Source: Beduinella massiliensis
Lineage (GTDB): Bacteria > Bacillota > Clostridia > Christensenellales > Aristaeellaceae
Reading direction: 5' to 3'
Assembly (NCBI RefSeq): GCF_900199405.1
Contig: NZ_LT963430.1
Location: 2,449,605 to 2,513,604 of the forward strand
DNA length: 64,000 nucleotides
The position numbers and the translations under genes were made by a program. A model generated the notes under the pieces. That model was not told the origin of the DNA. It saw only the letters and a program-made list of their open reading frames with translations, and made no database searches. How positions within the stretch are numbered: the stretch's first letter is position 1; each line of letters starts with the position of its first letter. This document shows, piece by piece, positions 22,599 through 31,098 of this stretch.

Positions 22599-23861
22599 TT
22601 ACTCTTCCATCAGGAACTCGACCGTGGCCTGCGCTTCGTCGATCAGCGCATCCAGATCGCCGCCGTCGCGATACGCCTGCAGGGCGTCGCGCAGGGCGTC
22701 GCGCGCTTCGTAGTTGTACAGCTGCAGGTTGACCTTCGGGATCTGGGCGGAGTACGCCATGATGTCCGCGAAGACCGGCTGGCCGCCGAAGAATTCGTGC
22801 GGCTCGGCATACGCGGCGCCTTCCGCCGCGGGCAGGTAGGTCGCGATCGCGCCGGAGGACTTCAGGATCGTCTGATAGAAGTCAGAGGAGCCCGCAAACG
22901 TCTTGTTCAGGAAGTCTACCGCCACCTCGGCGTTCTTGGAACTGCTTAGCACCAGCCAGGAAGAACCGCCCTGGTTGGAATAGTTCGTGGCGCCCTCAAC
23001 CTCCAGACGCGGGATGTTCGTGACGCCCCATTCGCCCTTCTGGTCATCCGCCAGCACGACGGAGCCCAGGATCCAGCAGCCCTGGATGGTGGAAGCGGCC
23101 TTGCCGGTGTTCAGCGCGCTGATGTACTCGGCCCAGTCGACCGCCTCATACACGATGCCCGCATCCGCCAGTTCCTTCACGGCCTCCAGCGTCGCCTTGA
23201 TGACTTCGTTGCCTGCGAGGTTGGCCTTGCCCTCGTCGTCGAAATACCAGGTGCCGGCCGACTGCGGAACCATCATCAGGAAGTCCGCAAAGCCCATTTC
23301 GCAGGTCAGAATCGGCATGCCGGTCTTTTCCTTGACGTCCTTGCCGATCTCGATGAAGCGCTTCCAGGTGATGTCGGTCACGTCCGCGAGGGTATACCCG
23401 GCCTTTTCCAGCACGTCGGTGCGGATGAACATGGCCGCGCAGCCGTTGTCAAACGGCACGGAATAATTCTTGCCCTCGGATACAAAGTAGTTGACCTTGA
23501 AGTCCGCAAAGTTGGAATAGTCCACCTTGTCCGTCAGGTCGTAGTACATGCCCGGGAAGGTCTGCAAAAACTTCTGGCCGGAATTGTCCTGCATGAGCAC
23601 GATGTCGGGCAGGTCGTCATACTGTCCGGACGTGAAGGCGGCCGTCTGACGGGTCTCACAGTCCGCAGAGGAAACCTCGACCACATTGACCGTCACGTCG
23701 GGGTTGATTTCCTTGTAGATTTTTGCAGCTTCGTTCATGGCGTAGATGTTGAAGGCCGGATCCCAGCACCATACGGTGAGGGTGGTCTCTTCCGCGCCCG
23801 CCACGACCGCAAAGGACGACAGCATGACGGCTGCGAGAAGCAGAGCTAGGAACTTTTTCAT
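22599..23861 (-). CDS. Extracellular sugar-binding protein of the ABC transporter
   Basis: 420-residue family 1 solute-binding protein. The signal peptide MKKFLALLLAAVMLSSF continues to AGA-EE and looks like a signal-peptidase I site; there is no lipobox cysteine, which is unusual for a Gram-positive ABC receptor. The mature part begins TTLTVWCWDPAFN and has the usual two-lobe pattern. The ATG at 23859-23861 follows GGAGGAG. First gene of the operon, with a long (about 300-base) leader, a strong promoter and cre/LacI-type operators upstream. Ligand unknown; probably an oligosaccharide. Confidence 0.88.
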   Translation of the reverse strand: MKKFLALLLAAVMLSSFAVVAGAEETTLTVWCWDPAFNIYAMNEAAKIYKEINPDVTVNVVEVSSADCETRQTAAFTSGQYDDLPDIVLMQDNSGQKFLQTFPGMYYDLTDKVDYSNFADFKVNYFVSEGKNYSVPFDNGCAAMFIRTDVLEKAGYTLADVTDITWKRFIEIGKDVKEKTGMPILTCEMGFADFLMMVPQSAGTWYFDDEGKANLAGNEVIKATLEAVKELADAGIVYEAVDWAEYISALNTGKAASTIQGCWILGSVVLADDQKGEWGVTNIPRLEVEGATNYSNQGGSSWLVLSSSKNAEVAVDFLNKTFAGSSDFYQTILKSSGAIATYLPAAEGAAYAEPHEFFGGQPVFADIMAYSAQIPKVNLQLYNYEARDALRDALQAYRDGGDLDALIDEAQATVEFLMEE

Positions 23862-24317
23862 TGGGCACTCCTCCGTTTTATTTGATATTTCACACAGAGA
23901 CGTCCTTTTGAAGTGCGGCGTCCCTGTTATGAACCAACGAAAGCGCTTACGGTTTTGCTGTTGCTCCCGCACCGGCGTTTATATTTTCGTCCAGCCGCCG
24001 GCTCGAAAAGAGACGAGGTTCCCGCCTGTCAACCCGATTATATTTTAATAGACACCCTTGAAATCGGAACGCAGAGAAGCATTGTCGCTTTTTCTCATTC
24101 CGATTCTTTCTTTTTGGGCCATGTCACAAAACATATGCATAACGTGATTGCATTTTTGTTCAATCCGTCCATAACAATATAACCGTTCTCCATTCATTTG
24201 TCAATACCTCTTTCTGTCTTTTTTCCGCAGGCTTTTGTATATTCACACCATTTATGCATTATAAAAGCGCTTTCTTGTTGATGAAAGCGCTTTCTATTGT
24301 GTGTATTAAAATTCCAG
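23862..24317 (-). promoter_or_regulatory. Regulatory region of the sugar ABC operon
   Basis: This 456-base gap holds a minus-strand promoter (TTGACA, complement of 24199-24204; TATATT, complement of 24176-24181; spacing 17). Three cre/LacI-like palindromes occur: GAAAGCGCTTAC (23939-23950, in the leader), AAAAGCGCTTTC (24263-24274) and GAAAGCGCTTTC (24283-24294). The last two are 20 bases apart centre to centre and flank a second possible -10 (TATAAT, next to 24263). The pattern fits catabolite control by CcpA, or a local LacI-type repressor whose gene is not in the window. Confidence 0.65.
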
Positions 24318-24860
24318 CTATTCAAACGCGCGCAGTTTTTCTCCGATAAAGGGGAGCACGTATGCCTCGCCGCGGTAAGCGTGCAGCATCATCTGCACAC
24401 GCACGACGGCGTTTGCGCAAACGACGGCCAGGCGCGCGACGTTAAAGAGCGCCGCCAGCAGCCATCCCAACAGCGGAATCCAGGAGAAGGCGAGCGCGCA
24501 AACCCAGAGCAGCAGCGACACAAACACAAAAACCGCCAGCAGCCCTGTCGACTGCACTGCATACCGGTGCACCGCCTGGCTGCGCTTGTCCGCAAAGTAC
24601 AAAAACAGTCCGAACACACCCAGCATGGAGGCGAGCGTGCAAATCAGGTTGACCGTTAGGTTGGTCGAGAGGATCGTCGGCTGCGGCTTTCTGTCCGGTT
24701 CCGGCTGACCGTAGGGCTCATAGGGCTCCTCGTAAACCGGCTGCTCGTAGACCGGCTGCTCATAAGCCTCCTCTTCGTTTTCCTCGTAGAGCGGTTCCTC
24801 CGGCTGGCCGCCCGCCCAACCGTCGTTTTCCTCAAACGGGCCGTCTCCCCATTCGTTCAT
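24318..24860 (-). CDS. Membrane protein with acidic Tyr/Pro-rich N-terminus (DUF4870/Tic20-like)
   Basis: 180 residues. The first 60 are acidic and repetitive (YEQPVYEQPVYEEPYEPY near residues 33-50). The C-terminal 115 form about three to four membrane segments with spacing like DUF4870/Tic20 proteins (an RYAVQSTGLLAVFVFVSLLL stretch in parts near 96-115). The short tandem YEQPV/YEEPYEP repeat may be a flexible cytoplasmic interaction segment. Function unknown. It lies downstream of the ddl gene on the same strand with a gap of 36 bases and may be co-transcribed with it. Confidence 0.65.
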   Translation of the reverse strand: MNEWGDGPFEENDGWAGGQPEEPLYEENEEEAYEQPVYEQPVYEEPYEPYGQPEPDRKPQPTILSTNLTVNLICTLASMLGVFGLFLYFADKRSQAVHRYAVQSTGLLAVFVFVSLLLWVCALAFSWIPLLGWLLAALFNVARLAVVCANAVVRVQMMLHAYRGEAYVLPFIGEKLRAFE

Positions 24861-24896
24861 CAGCGGTCCTCCTTCCTGTCGCGCGGGGGTTCCATC

Positions 24897-26111
24897 TCAG
24901 CGCTTTGCCTTCGCGCCCTTACTTCCGTTGGCGTATCCCTGCAGAATTGTGGAATCGTATGCGAATACGTTGTGATTTTTGTCCGCGTTCGCCTTAAACG
25001 CGTACTCGGTCAGCTTCTCCACCAGTTCGGGGTACTTGATGCCGCAGGCATCCCACAGGTAAAAGGCCAGCGAGCCGGGGATCGTGTTGACCTCGCCTAC
25101 GTAGAGTTCGTCCGTCTTGGAGTCGATCATAAAATCGATGCGCACGGTTCCCTTGCAGTCCAGCACACGGAAAATATCGCGCGAAAGCTCCTGAATGCGC
25201 CGGGTCATTTCCTCCGGAATCGGCGCGGGCACGACGCGGGAGAGGGACTGCATCCCCTTGCTTCCGCCCGTCTTCGAGGCGTTTTTGAGATACTTCTGCG
25301 CGAAATCCAGCATGTCGTCGCCGGTGATCGGCATTTCGCAAGCGGACGCCTGCACCTGCGCCCCGTACCCCATCACCGCGCAGTTGACCTCCACCGGCTC
25401 CGCCAGGCCCGCCTCCACCAGAATGCGCCGGTCGTAAGCGGCCGCGCCGTCGATCGCTTTTTCCAGGGACGCCCGATCCACAGCGCGCGAGATGCCGATG
25501 GAGGAGCCTAGGTTGGCGGGTTTTATGAAGAGCGGATAGGCGAGCCGCTTTTCAATCCGATCCAGTATTTCCGAGCGCTTCTCGTGCCACAGGTCCCGCG
25601 TGAACCAATCGCCGTCCAGCACCGGAAAACCAGCGCCCCGAAACAGCATCTTCATCGCGATTTTGTCCATGCCGACCGACGAGCCGAGCAGCCCGGCGCT
25701 GGTGTAGGGAATATTGGCCAGCTCCAACATGCCCTGCACCGTACCATCCTCGCCGTTAAGGCCGTGCAGAACCGGCACCGCCACGTCGATGTGACAAAGC
25801 GGCTTCATCTCCCTGCGGTGGAACAGCCCGCCCTCCTGCCGGGGAGGCCATGCCCACAGATCGCCCGCGTTCGCGCTCGTATCCAACTGCACGCGTGTGA
25901 TACCCTCCGTTTGGGGATCGAACGTTCGAAAAGCCTCGATCCTGCGCAGCGGCGCGCCCGTGTACCACAGACCGTCGCGCGTCACGTACAGCGGAACGAC
26001 GCGGTAGCCCGCCTTGTCCGCCGCATCCATAAACTGCAGCGCGGAGATGATCGAAACGTCGTGTTCACAGGAACGGCTGCCGAAGATGACCGCCATCGTC
26101 AGGTTGTTCAA
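24897..26111 (-). CDS. ddl: D-alanine--D-alanine ligase family protein
   Basis: 404-residue ATP-grasp ligase that joins two D-amino acids for the peptidoglycan stem. N-terminal VIFGSRSCEHDVSIISA (residues 8-24), ATP-grasp lysine and SSIG loop (FIKPANLGSSIG near 195-206), and the C-terminal metal and substrate motif GEVNTIPGS near 342-350. The omega-loop region (FAQKYLKNASKTGGSKG) is longer than in E. coli DdlB, as in many Clostridia. The TTG at 26111 has AAGGAGG nine bases upstream. D-Ala is the default second substrate, but D-Ser or D-Lac specificity cannot be ruled out. It follows murF on the same strand. Confidence 0.88.
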   Translation of the reverse strand: MNNLTMAVIFGSRSCEHDVSIISALQFMDAADKAGYRVVPLYVTRDGLWYTGAPLRRIEAFRTFDPQTEGITRVQLDTSANAGDLWAWPPRQEGGLFHRREMKPLCHIDVAVPVLHGLNGEDGTVQGMLELANIPYTSAGLLGSSVGMDKIAMKMLFRGAGFPVLDGDWFTRDLWHEKRSEILDRIEKRLAYPLFIKPANLGSSIGISRAVDRASLEKAIDGAAAYDRRILVEAGLAEPVEVNCAVMGYGAQVQASACEMPITGDDMLDFAQKYLKNASKTGGSKGMQSLSRVVPAPIPEEMTRRIQELSRDIFRVLDCKGTVRIDFMIDSKTDELYVGEVNTIPGSLAFYLWDACGIKYPELVEKLTEYAFKANADKNHNVFAYDSTILQGYANGSKGAKAKR

Positions 26112-26195
26112 GGGATAACCTCCTTTATTTGCGCGCCAGGCAGACGAGGCAAAGCCCGTCTTTAAAAAACAGCAATCAACCGATGTCCCGTCCGC

Positions 26196-27791
26196 TCAGG
26201 TCTCACTGTAATTGTCGGGCAGGTCGTTTTCATAGAGCACCGTATCGCCGGGACGCATGAGCGTCCCCAACACCCGGGTGCTCTCGTCCAGATTCGCGAC
26301 CACGTGCAGGCAGCTTTCGTCAAAGCCCGCATCGAGAAGACCTTTGCGGATCGGCGCGGTATGCCGCCGCCCCACGAGGATCGCAATATCCGCGCTCTGC
26401 GCCATCTCGCGGCCAAACGCCTCGTTGAACGCGTCCTCTTCCCCGCCCAGCTCCACCATGCCGGGGGTGATGATGATGCGCCGCTGCGGAAAGCCCTTCA
26501 GCACGCGCAGCGCTGCCTGCGCTCCGCGCGGGTTCGCGTTAAACGCGTCGTCGATGACCGTGACGCCGCCCTTCCCCTCGATCAGCTGCAGACGATGCTC
26601 CACAGGCGTGCACTTGCCGATGCCGCGTGCGATCTCCTCCAGCGTCAGGCCCAGGCATTGCGCTGTCGTCGCGCAAAGCAGCAGGTTGCCGATGGCGTGC
26701 TCGCCCAGCAGCTTCGTCTCGCAGGAGACGCGCTTTCCGGACTCCTGAACCAGTTCAAATCTGCTGCCGAACGGGCCGACCGTCAGGTTCTCCACCCGCA
26801 ATCCTTCGCCCGCGAGGTGCTTGCCCTTCAGCCCGCATCCCGTAAACAGCTCCTCACAGATCGCGCCGTCGCGCGCAAAGACCGCGGTGCCGTCCTCCGG
26901 CAATCCCTCGATCAGCTCGTACTTCGTATGCTTGATGTTTTCAAGCGTGCCGAACGTGTCCAGATGCTGCGGCCCGACCGAGGTGAGAAGCCCGACCGTA
27001 GGATGCACCAGCTCCACGAGCTCCTTGATGTCCCCCACGTGGCGCGCGCCCATCTCCGCGATGAATACCTCGTGATAGGGCTGCAGCTTTTCACGTATAA
27101 CGCGCGTTACGCCCATGGGCGTGTTAAAGCTCGAAGGCGTCACCAGCACGTTGTAGCGCTCCGACAGGATCGTGCCGAGCAAAAACTTGGTGCTCGTCTT
27201 GCCGTAACTGCCCGTGATGCCGATGCGGATCAGGCCCGGCCTTGCATCCAGCCTTTGCTGCGCGTCGCGGAAGAAGCCCATGTTGATATGCCGTTCGACC
27301 GGCTCTGCGATCATCGCCGCCAGCGCCACGATCAGGGGCAGCAGCGCCGGCAGCGCGGCGATACCCGCCAGGTTCAAAAGCGCCCCGCAAAGGACGAAGA
27401 GGATGAACGTCACCGCCGCGAGGATGCCGTACAGCCGCTTCACGCGCGGCGTTAAGACGAGCGGCTTTTTGGCTTTTCCACGCCGCATCGAGAGGTTCAG
27501 CAGTCCGGCCGCCAGGATCACAGCCAGCCATGCCAGCGGCAGGCTCCATCGATAGGGTGCATAGCGTCCGATCAGGTTTATCATCGGAAGGCAAAGAAAG
27601 CCCACCGCCGCGAGGATAACGCCGGGCGCGAGCGCCTGCGCTGCATTGCGCCTGACCGAGCGAAAATAGCCCGGCAGCTGGTAGCTCTCCAGCTGCAAAA
27701 AGTGCACCAGCCTCCGCGCGCAGAGGACGACAGCGCCGGTAGCGAGCACGAGCAGCAGTAAAATGGACAGGGCGCGAAGGATGAACCCCAT
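26196..27791 (-). CDS. murF: MurF-type Mur ligase with N-terminal membrane domain
   Basis: 531 residues. The first 160 hold about five to six membrane segments (near 3-24, 54-74, 83-100, 122-145 and 147-165). The rest is a Mur ligase: P-loop GITGSYGKTST near 192-202, the EMGARHVGDIKEL region near 243-255, a DDAFNANPRG motif near 416-425, and a C-terminal Rossmann domain. MurF adds D-Ala-D-Ala to UDP-MurNAc-tripeptide. Canonical MurF is soluble, about 450 residues, so the membrane part is an added module. Neighbouring ddl makes the dipeptide substrate. It starts on the base after the hydrolase stop. Confidence 0.85.
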   Translation of the reverse strand: MGFILRALSILLLLVLATGAVVLCARRLVHFLQLESYQLPGYFRSVRRNAAQALAPGVILAAVGFLCLPMINLIGRYAPYRWSLPLAWLAVILAAGLLNLSMRRGKAKKPLVLTPRVKRLYGILAAVTFILFVLCGALLNLAGIAALPALLPLIVALAAMIAEPVERHINMGFFRDAQQRLDARPGLIRIGITGSYGKTSTKFLLGTILSERYNVLVTPSSFNTPMGVTRVIREKLQPYHEVFIAEMGARHVGDIKELVELVHPTVGLLTSVGPQHLDTFGTLENIKHTKYELIEGLPEDGTAVFARDGAICEELFTGCGLKGKHLAGEGLRVENLTVGPFGSRFELVQESGKRVSCETKLLGEHAIGNLLLCATTAQCLGLTLEEIARGIGKCTPVEHRLQLIEGKGGVTVIDDAFNANPRGAQAALRVLKGFPQRRIIITPGMVELGGEEDAFNEAFGREMAQSADIAILVGRRHTAPIRKGLLDAGFDESCLHVVANLDESTRVLGTLMRPGDTVLYENDLPDNYSET

Positions 27792-28583
27792 TTATCGCTC
27801 CCCCCTTCTATCTTCCAGCAAAAAGTGCCGGACGATGCGCGTAAACTCGCCCAAATGCTCCAGATACGCAAAATGCCCGCATCCCGGCACGGTAATCAAC
27901 CCCGCGTCGGGAATTTCCTTCTCCATTGCCTGCCCCATCCACAGCGGCGTAGCGTCGTCCTGCTCGCCCCAATAGAGCAGGGTCGGCGCTTTAATGCCGG
28001 GCAGGCACGCGCGCAAATCCTGATTCACGACCTTTACGAATGTCTTTCGCATCTCCGGGTCCAGCGCTTTGTAGTCGGCCGAACCGTAGCGCTGAATCAG
28101 TGCCTCGCGCGCGCGGTCCGCGGCGGTCGAAAGCACCGGCACCTTGCCCGCCGCATCGACGACGGAGCGAAGGCGTTTGTAGGCGCTCGACCGCTTCTTT
28201 CCCGCCTCGTCCTGCGGCGCGCGAAGGCCTGCGCCGCCGGTTAAGACGACGCGCCCCACGAGCTGCGGGCGCGTGGACGCGAGCATCAGCGTCACGCGTC
28301 CGCCGAACGAGTGCGCGACGATGTCGCACGGTGCGATTTTAAACGTTTCGATCAGCTCCTGCGTAAGCTTTGCAAATTCCGGCACCCCCCAGGGCTGCGG
28401 CGGCCGCCCGGACTGCCCGTGACCCGGGAAGTCGAAGCAGGTGACCCGCATGCCGTCTGCCAGCGCCTCTGCGACGCCGTCCATCAGCTTGGTTGAGCAG
28501 CCCCAGCCGTGCAGCAGCAGCACGTCCGGCCCTTGCCCCCGCTGCTCCACGTATATCTTCACGCCGCATAGTTCAACGAACAT
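27792..28583 (-). CDS. Alpha/beta-fold hydrolase
   Basis: 263 residues with a complete hydrolase pattern: oxyanion motif LLHGWG near residues 23-28, FPGHGQSGRP near 52-61, nucleophile HSFGG (Ser near 92), acid near 208 (WGEQDDATPL), and histidine GCGHFAYLEH near 233-242. These catalytic residues make it likely active. First gene of a minus-strand hydrolase - murF - ddl operon, with TAA directly followed by the murF ATG. Substrate unknown; the neighbours suggest a cell-wall or lipid ester, which is only an inference. Confidence 0.82.
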   Translation of the reverse strand: MFVELCGVKIYVEQRGQGPDVLLLHGWGCSTKLMDGVAEALADGMRVTCFDFPGHGQSGRPPQPWGVPEFAKLTQELIETFKIAPCDIVAHSFGGRVTLMLASTRPQLVGRVVLTGGAGLRAPQDEAGKKRSSAYKRLRSVVDAAGKVPVLSTAADRAREALIQRYGSADYKALDPEMRKTFVKVVNQDLRACLPGIKAPTLLYWGEQDDATPLWMGQAMEKEIPDAGLITVPGCGHFAYLEHLGEFTRIVRHFLLEDRRGER

Positions 28584-28728
28584 GGCGTACTCCTCCTAAA
28601 AATCACGCTGCCCTTATTGTATGACAGCTTCTATCTATTTTACCCGATTTTCCCCCAAAAGAAAAGTCTTTCCAATGCTTTGGGGGATTCGCCACGCTTT
28701 CTGCCCTTAGGGTGCCTCTTTTTCGCAC

Positions 28729-28758
28729 AAAAAAAGCGGAACGCTCTGCGTTTTCCGC
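28729..28758 (-). terminator. Terminator after rimI
   Basis: On the minus strand GCGGAA...TTCCGC with an inner CGC/GCG pair, followed by seven T. It closes the ribU-tsaE-tsaB-rimI run. Confidence 0.85.
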
Positions 28759-28760
28759 CT

Positions 28761-29237
28761 TTATTCCTCCGCCCCGTCTCCCGGCTGCCCCGCGAACTGG
28801 CAGTACATGATGAGCGCGTCCTCTTTATTGTCCTCATAATACCGCTTGCGATATCCCACGTCCAGAAAACCGACCTTGTGGTAGAGCGCCTGCGCCCCCG
28901 CATTGGAGCGGCGCACCTCCAGCGTGATGAGCCCCATGCAGGTGTCCTGCGCGAGCTGCATCAGCGCGCGCACGATTGCTTCGCCGTAGCCTTTGCGTCT
29001 GAAGGACGGGTGCACCGCTACGTTCGTGACGTGCGCCTCGTCGATGATCAACCACATGCCCGCATAGGCCACGAGCCTGCCGTCCTCGCACAGCGCCAGC
29101 CAGCGCGCCGCGATGTTTTCCGTGATGTCATGGCGGATCGAGGCTTCCGACCAGGGCATCGGGAAACAGAGGCTCTCGATTTCATGTACGGCGGCGACGT
29201 CCGCCTCCGTCAGCGGCCTGATGATCACGTCATGCAT
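28761..29237 (-). CDS. rimI: Ribosomal protein S18-alanine N-acetyltransferase
   Basis: 158-residue GNAT enzyme. Acetyl-CoA loop FRRKGYGEAIV near residues 79-89; LEVRRSNAGAQALYHKVGF near 106-124 and a conserved YYEDNKEDALIM end near 133-144 are specific to RimI. It acetylates the N-terminal alanine of S18. It overlaps tsaB by eight bases; the tsaE-tsaB-rimI order is a widely conserved arrangement in Firmicutes. The extra C-terminal 14 residues are polar and not conserved. Confidence 0.9.
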   Translation of the reverse strand: MHDVIIRPLTEADVAAVHEIESLCFPMPWSEASIRHDITENIAARWLALCEDGRLVAYAGMWLIIDEAHVTNVAVHPSFRRKGYGEAIVRALMQLAQDTCMGLITLEVRRSNAGAQALYHKVGFLDVGYRKRYYEDNKEDALIMYCQFAGQPGDGAEE

Positions 29238-29934
29238 GGCGCTGTGCCTCCCGCGCGGCGCGTTCCCGCTCCGCCTGCGGCGCGCGCAGATAGAGCGGCA
29301 TCAGGTGCAGAAAATCGTCCGCCTCCTGCGCGCGCATTTCCGCCAGCACCGCCGCGCTGCCTGCGCGCAGCCCACGCAGGTGCGCGGGAGCGAAGGCCGC
29401 CTGATCGCCGAGCGCCTCCCGAATCGCGCCCTCAAAGACCGGAGCGCCGTCCCCGAGGAAGAGCGCCCGCCTTCCCAGCGCTTTTACCTTGGGCAGGAAC
29501 TCCGCAAGCTTCTCCGCCGTATCGTCCATCAGCCGCACAGGCGGCACACCCGCCTCAAACACCGCGCCGTAGACCTGCTGCGCGCGTGCGTCCAGAATCG
29601 GGCAGACGATCCCGTCAAAGCTCCAGATCCCCGCGGCGAGCGCCTCCAATGCATCCACTCCGACGCAGGGCTTGTTGACCGCGTGCGCCAGTGCCTTGAC
29701 CGTCGATACGCCGATCCGCACCCCGGTGAACGACCCGGGGCCGACGACCGCCGCGAACAGGTCGACTTCGTTCGTTTGAAGCCCCGTGCCCGCGAGTCCC
29801 TGCTCGACCATGGGCATGATGCACTGCGAATGCGTCATGCCGTGCGTGAGCTCGCATTCAAACGCAAGGCGCCCGTCCTTTAAAACCGCGACGCCCGCCG
29901 AAGGGCCGGACGTATCGATACATAAAACGTTCAT
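29230..29934 (-). CDS. tsaB: tRNA t6A37 biosynthesis protein TsaB
   Basis: 234-residue ASKHA-fold protein, the dimer partner of TsaD in threonylcarbamoyl transfer to tRNA A37. The N-terminus MNVLCIDTSGPSAGVAV, the THSQCIMPMVE stretch near residues 34-44 and GPGSFTGVRIGVSTVKALA near 64-82 are diagnostic. It overlaps tsaE by four bases and rimI by eight. tsaD is not in this window. Confidence 0.92.
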   Translation of the reverse strand: MNVLCIDTSGPSAGVAVLKDGRLAFECELTHGMTHSQCIMPMVEQGLAGTGLQTNEVDLFAAVVGPGSFTGVRIGVSTVKALAHAVNKPCVGVDALEALAAGIWSFDGIVCPILDARAQQVYGAVFEAGVPPVRLMDDTAEKLAEFLPKVKALGRRALFLGDGAPVFEGAIREALGDQAAFAPAHLRGLRAGSAAVLAEMRAQEADDFLHLMPLYLRAPQAERERAAREAQRHA

Positions 29935-30404
29935 TTTTCCGCACCTCCAAGCGTCTTCAGAGGGCCGGCATCAAAGCCGCCCTCCGGCGAAAGGGCGATG
30001 CGCCGTCGTTCGGGCGCGTCCCCGTCATAGGTGATCGTCGCCCGCAGGCAGCGTTCCGGCATCGCCTCCGCCGCCTGCGAGGGCCATTCGACGAGCGCGA
30101 CGCCGTCCGTCCCGATCATCTCGTCCAGGCCCATCTCGTAGAGCGCGTCGGCCCCCTCGAGCCTGTACAGGTCGAAGTGATACAGCCGCCCACGCGTCCC
30201 CTCGTGCACGTTGACGATGGTAAACGTCGGGCTGGGCACCGGTCCCTCGACACCCATTCCGCGCGCCACGCCGCGGGAAAAGACGCTCTTACCCGCGCCC
30301 ATCTCCCCCTCCAGCAGCACGACGTCGCCCGCACGCAGACGAGCGCCCAGGCTTTTGCCCAGGCGCATCGTCTCCTCTTCGCTGTCGGTGATGAATTGAA
30401 CCAT
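29931..30404 (-). CDS. tsaE: tRNA t6A37 biosynthesis ATPase TsaE
   Basis: 157-residue P-loop ATPase. Walker A GEMGAGKSVFSRG near residues 33-45, SPTFTIVNVHEG near 58-69, and the HFDLYRLEG motif near 74-82 are all typical. The ATG at 30404 has GGGAGG upstream; a TTG twelve bases earlier overlaps the ribosome site. Only 14 bases separate it from ribU, without a terminator, so it may be read from the FMN-riboswitch transcript. Needed for turnover of the TsaB-TsaD complex. Confidence 0.92.
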   Translation of the reverse strand: MVQFITDSEEETMRLGKSLGARLRAGDVVLLEGEMGAGKSVFSRGVARGMGVEGPVPSPTFTIVNVHEGTRGRLYHFDLYRLEGADALYEMGLDEMIGTDGVALVEWPSQAAEAMPERCLRATITYDGDAPERRRIALSPEGGFDAGPLKTLGGAEK

Positions 30405-30418
30405 GATACCTCCCAATG

Positions 30419-31000
30419 TTACGCGCGCTTCTCGTGCAGGAAGGGCGACACGTGCTTGTAGAGCAGGAACGTGACCACGCCGAGGGCGATACCCTTGAGC
30501 AGGTTGAACGGCGCGGTGATGAGCGCGACGAAGGAGAACTTGCTGTGGATCGCCGGAATGACCGCCGTACCCGCCTCGATGATCTTTTCCATCGGCATGA
30601 AGGCCGTATAAAACGGCAGCATGATGTAGTAATTGACGATTGCACCGAGAACCGCCATCACCACCGTGCCGATGCCAAGGCCGATCAGCGCGCTTTTAAG
30701 CGACTTGCGCCGGCTGTACAGCAGCGATGAAATTACCACCAGCGCGCCGGACATGATGAAATCCGCCAGCTCACCGATGCCGCCGGAGCTGGAGACGAGC
30801 AGGTGAATCAAGTCCTTGATGAGCACCGTCGCCAGACCGTACGCCGGCCCCATCGCGAAACCGGCGATGATCGCGGGCAGCGTGCTGAAGTCCAGCTTGT
30901 AAAAGGGGACGCCCACCGGGATTTCGATGAAGAACAAAATTGCGGCGATGGCGGATAGGATGGCCGTGCGGGTAAGTTTGAAGACGTTCTGATTGCGCAT
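30419..31000 (-). CDS. ribU: Riboflavin ECF transporter S component
   Basis: 193-residue membrane protein with five to six segments and the ECF S-component N-terminus (LTRTAILSAIAAILFFIEIPV in parts). LDFSTLPAIIAGFAMGP near residues 36-52 and the substrate region KDLIHLLVSSSGGIGELADF near 61-80 match RibU. It captures riboflavin and uses a shared EcfAA'T module encoded elsewhere. The upstream FMN riboswitch strongly supports the riboflavin assignment. The ribosome site is GAGGAGG before the ATG at 31000. Confidence 0.93.
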   Translation of the reverse strand: MRNQNVFKLTRTAILSAIAAILFFIEIPVGVPFYKLDFSTLPAIIAGFAMGPAYGLATVLIKDLIHLLVSSSGGIGELADFIMSGALVVISSLLYSRRKSLKSALIGLGIGTVVMAVLGAIVNYYIMLPFYTAFMPMEKIIEAGTAVIPAIHSKFSFVALITAPFNLLKGIALGVVTFLLYKHVSPFLHEKRA

Positions 31001-31036
31001 GGGGTTGCCTCCTCATTTTCTTTTCCGAAACGGCAC

Positions 31037-31075
31037 ACGGCCCCTGAAGGCTGAGCGATCAGGGGCCGTTTTTTT
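31037..31075 (+). terminator. Terminator-like hairpin facing away from ribU
   Basis: ACGGCCCCTGA and TCAGGGGCCGT form an 11-bp stem followed by seven T on the plus strand. In the ribU direction the T-run is on the wrong side. It lies between the FMN riboswitch and the ribU ribosome site. It may be part of the riboswitch output structure, or stop antisense transcription. Confidence 0.6.
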
Positions 31076-31098
31076 CGGCTGATGCATAGGAGAAAAGC

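Noticed and set aside
31037-31075. Reading the hairpin before ribU as the riboswitch terminator
   Set aside because: The T-run is on the plus strand; in the ribU direction the stem is followed by GTGCCG, so it cannot be an ordinary intrinsic terminator for ribU.
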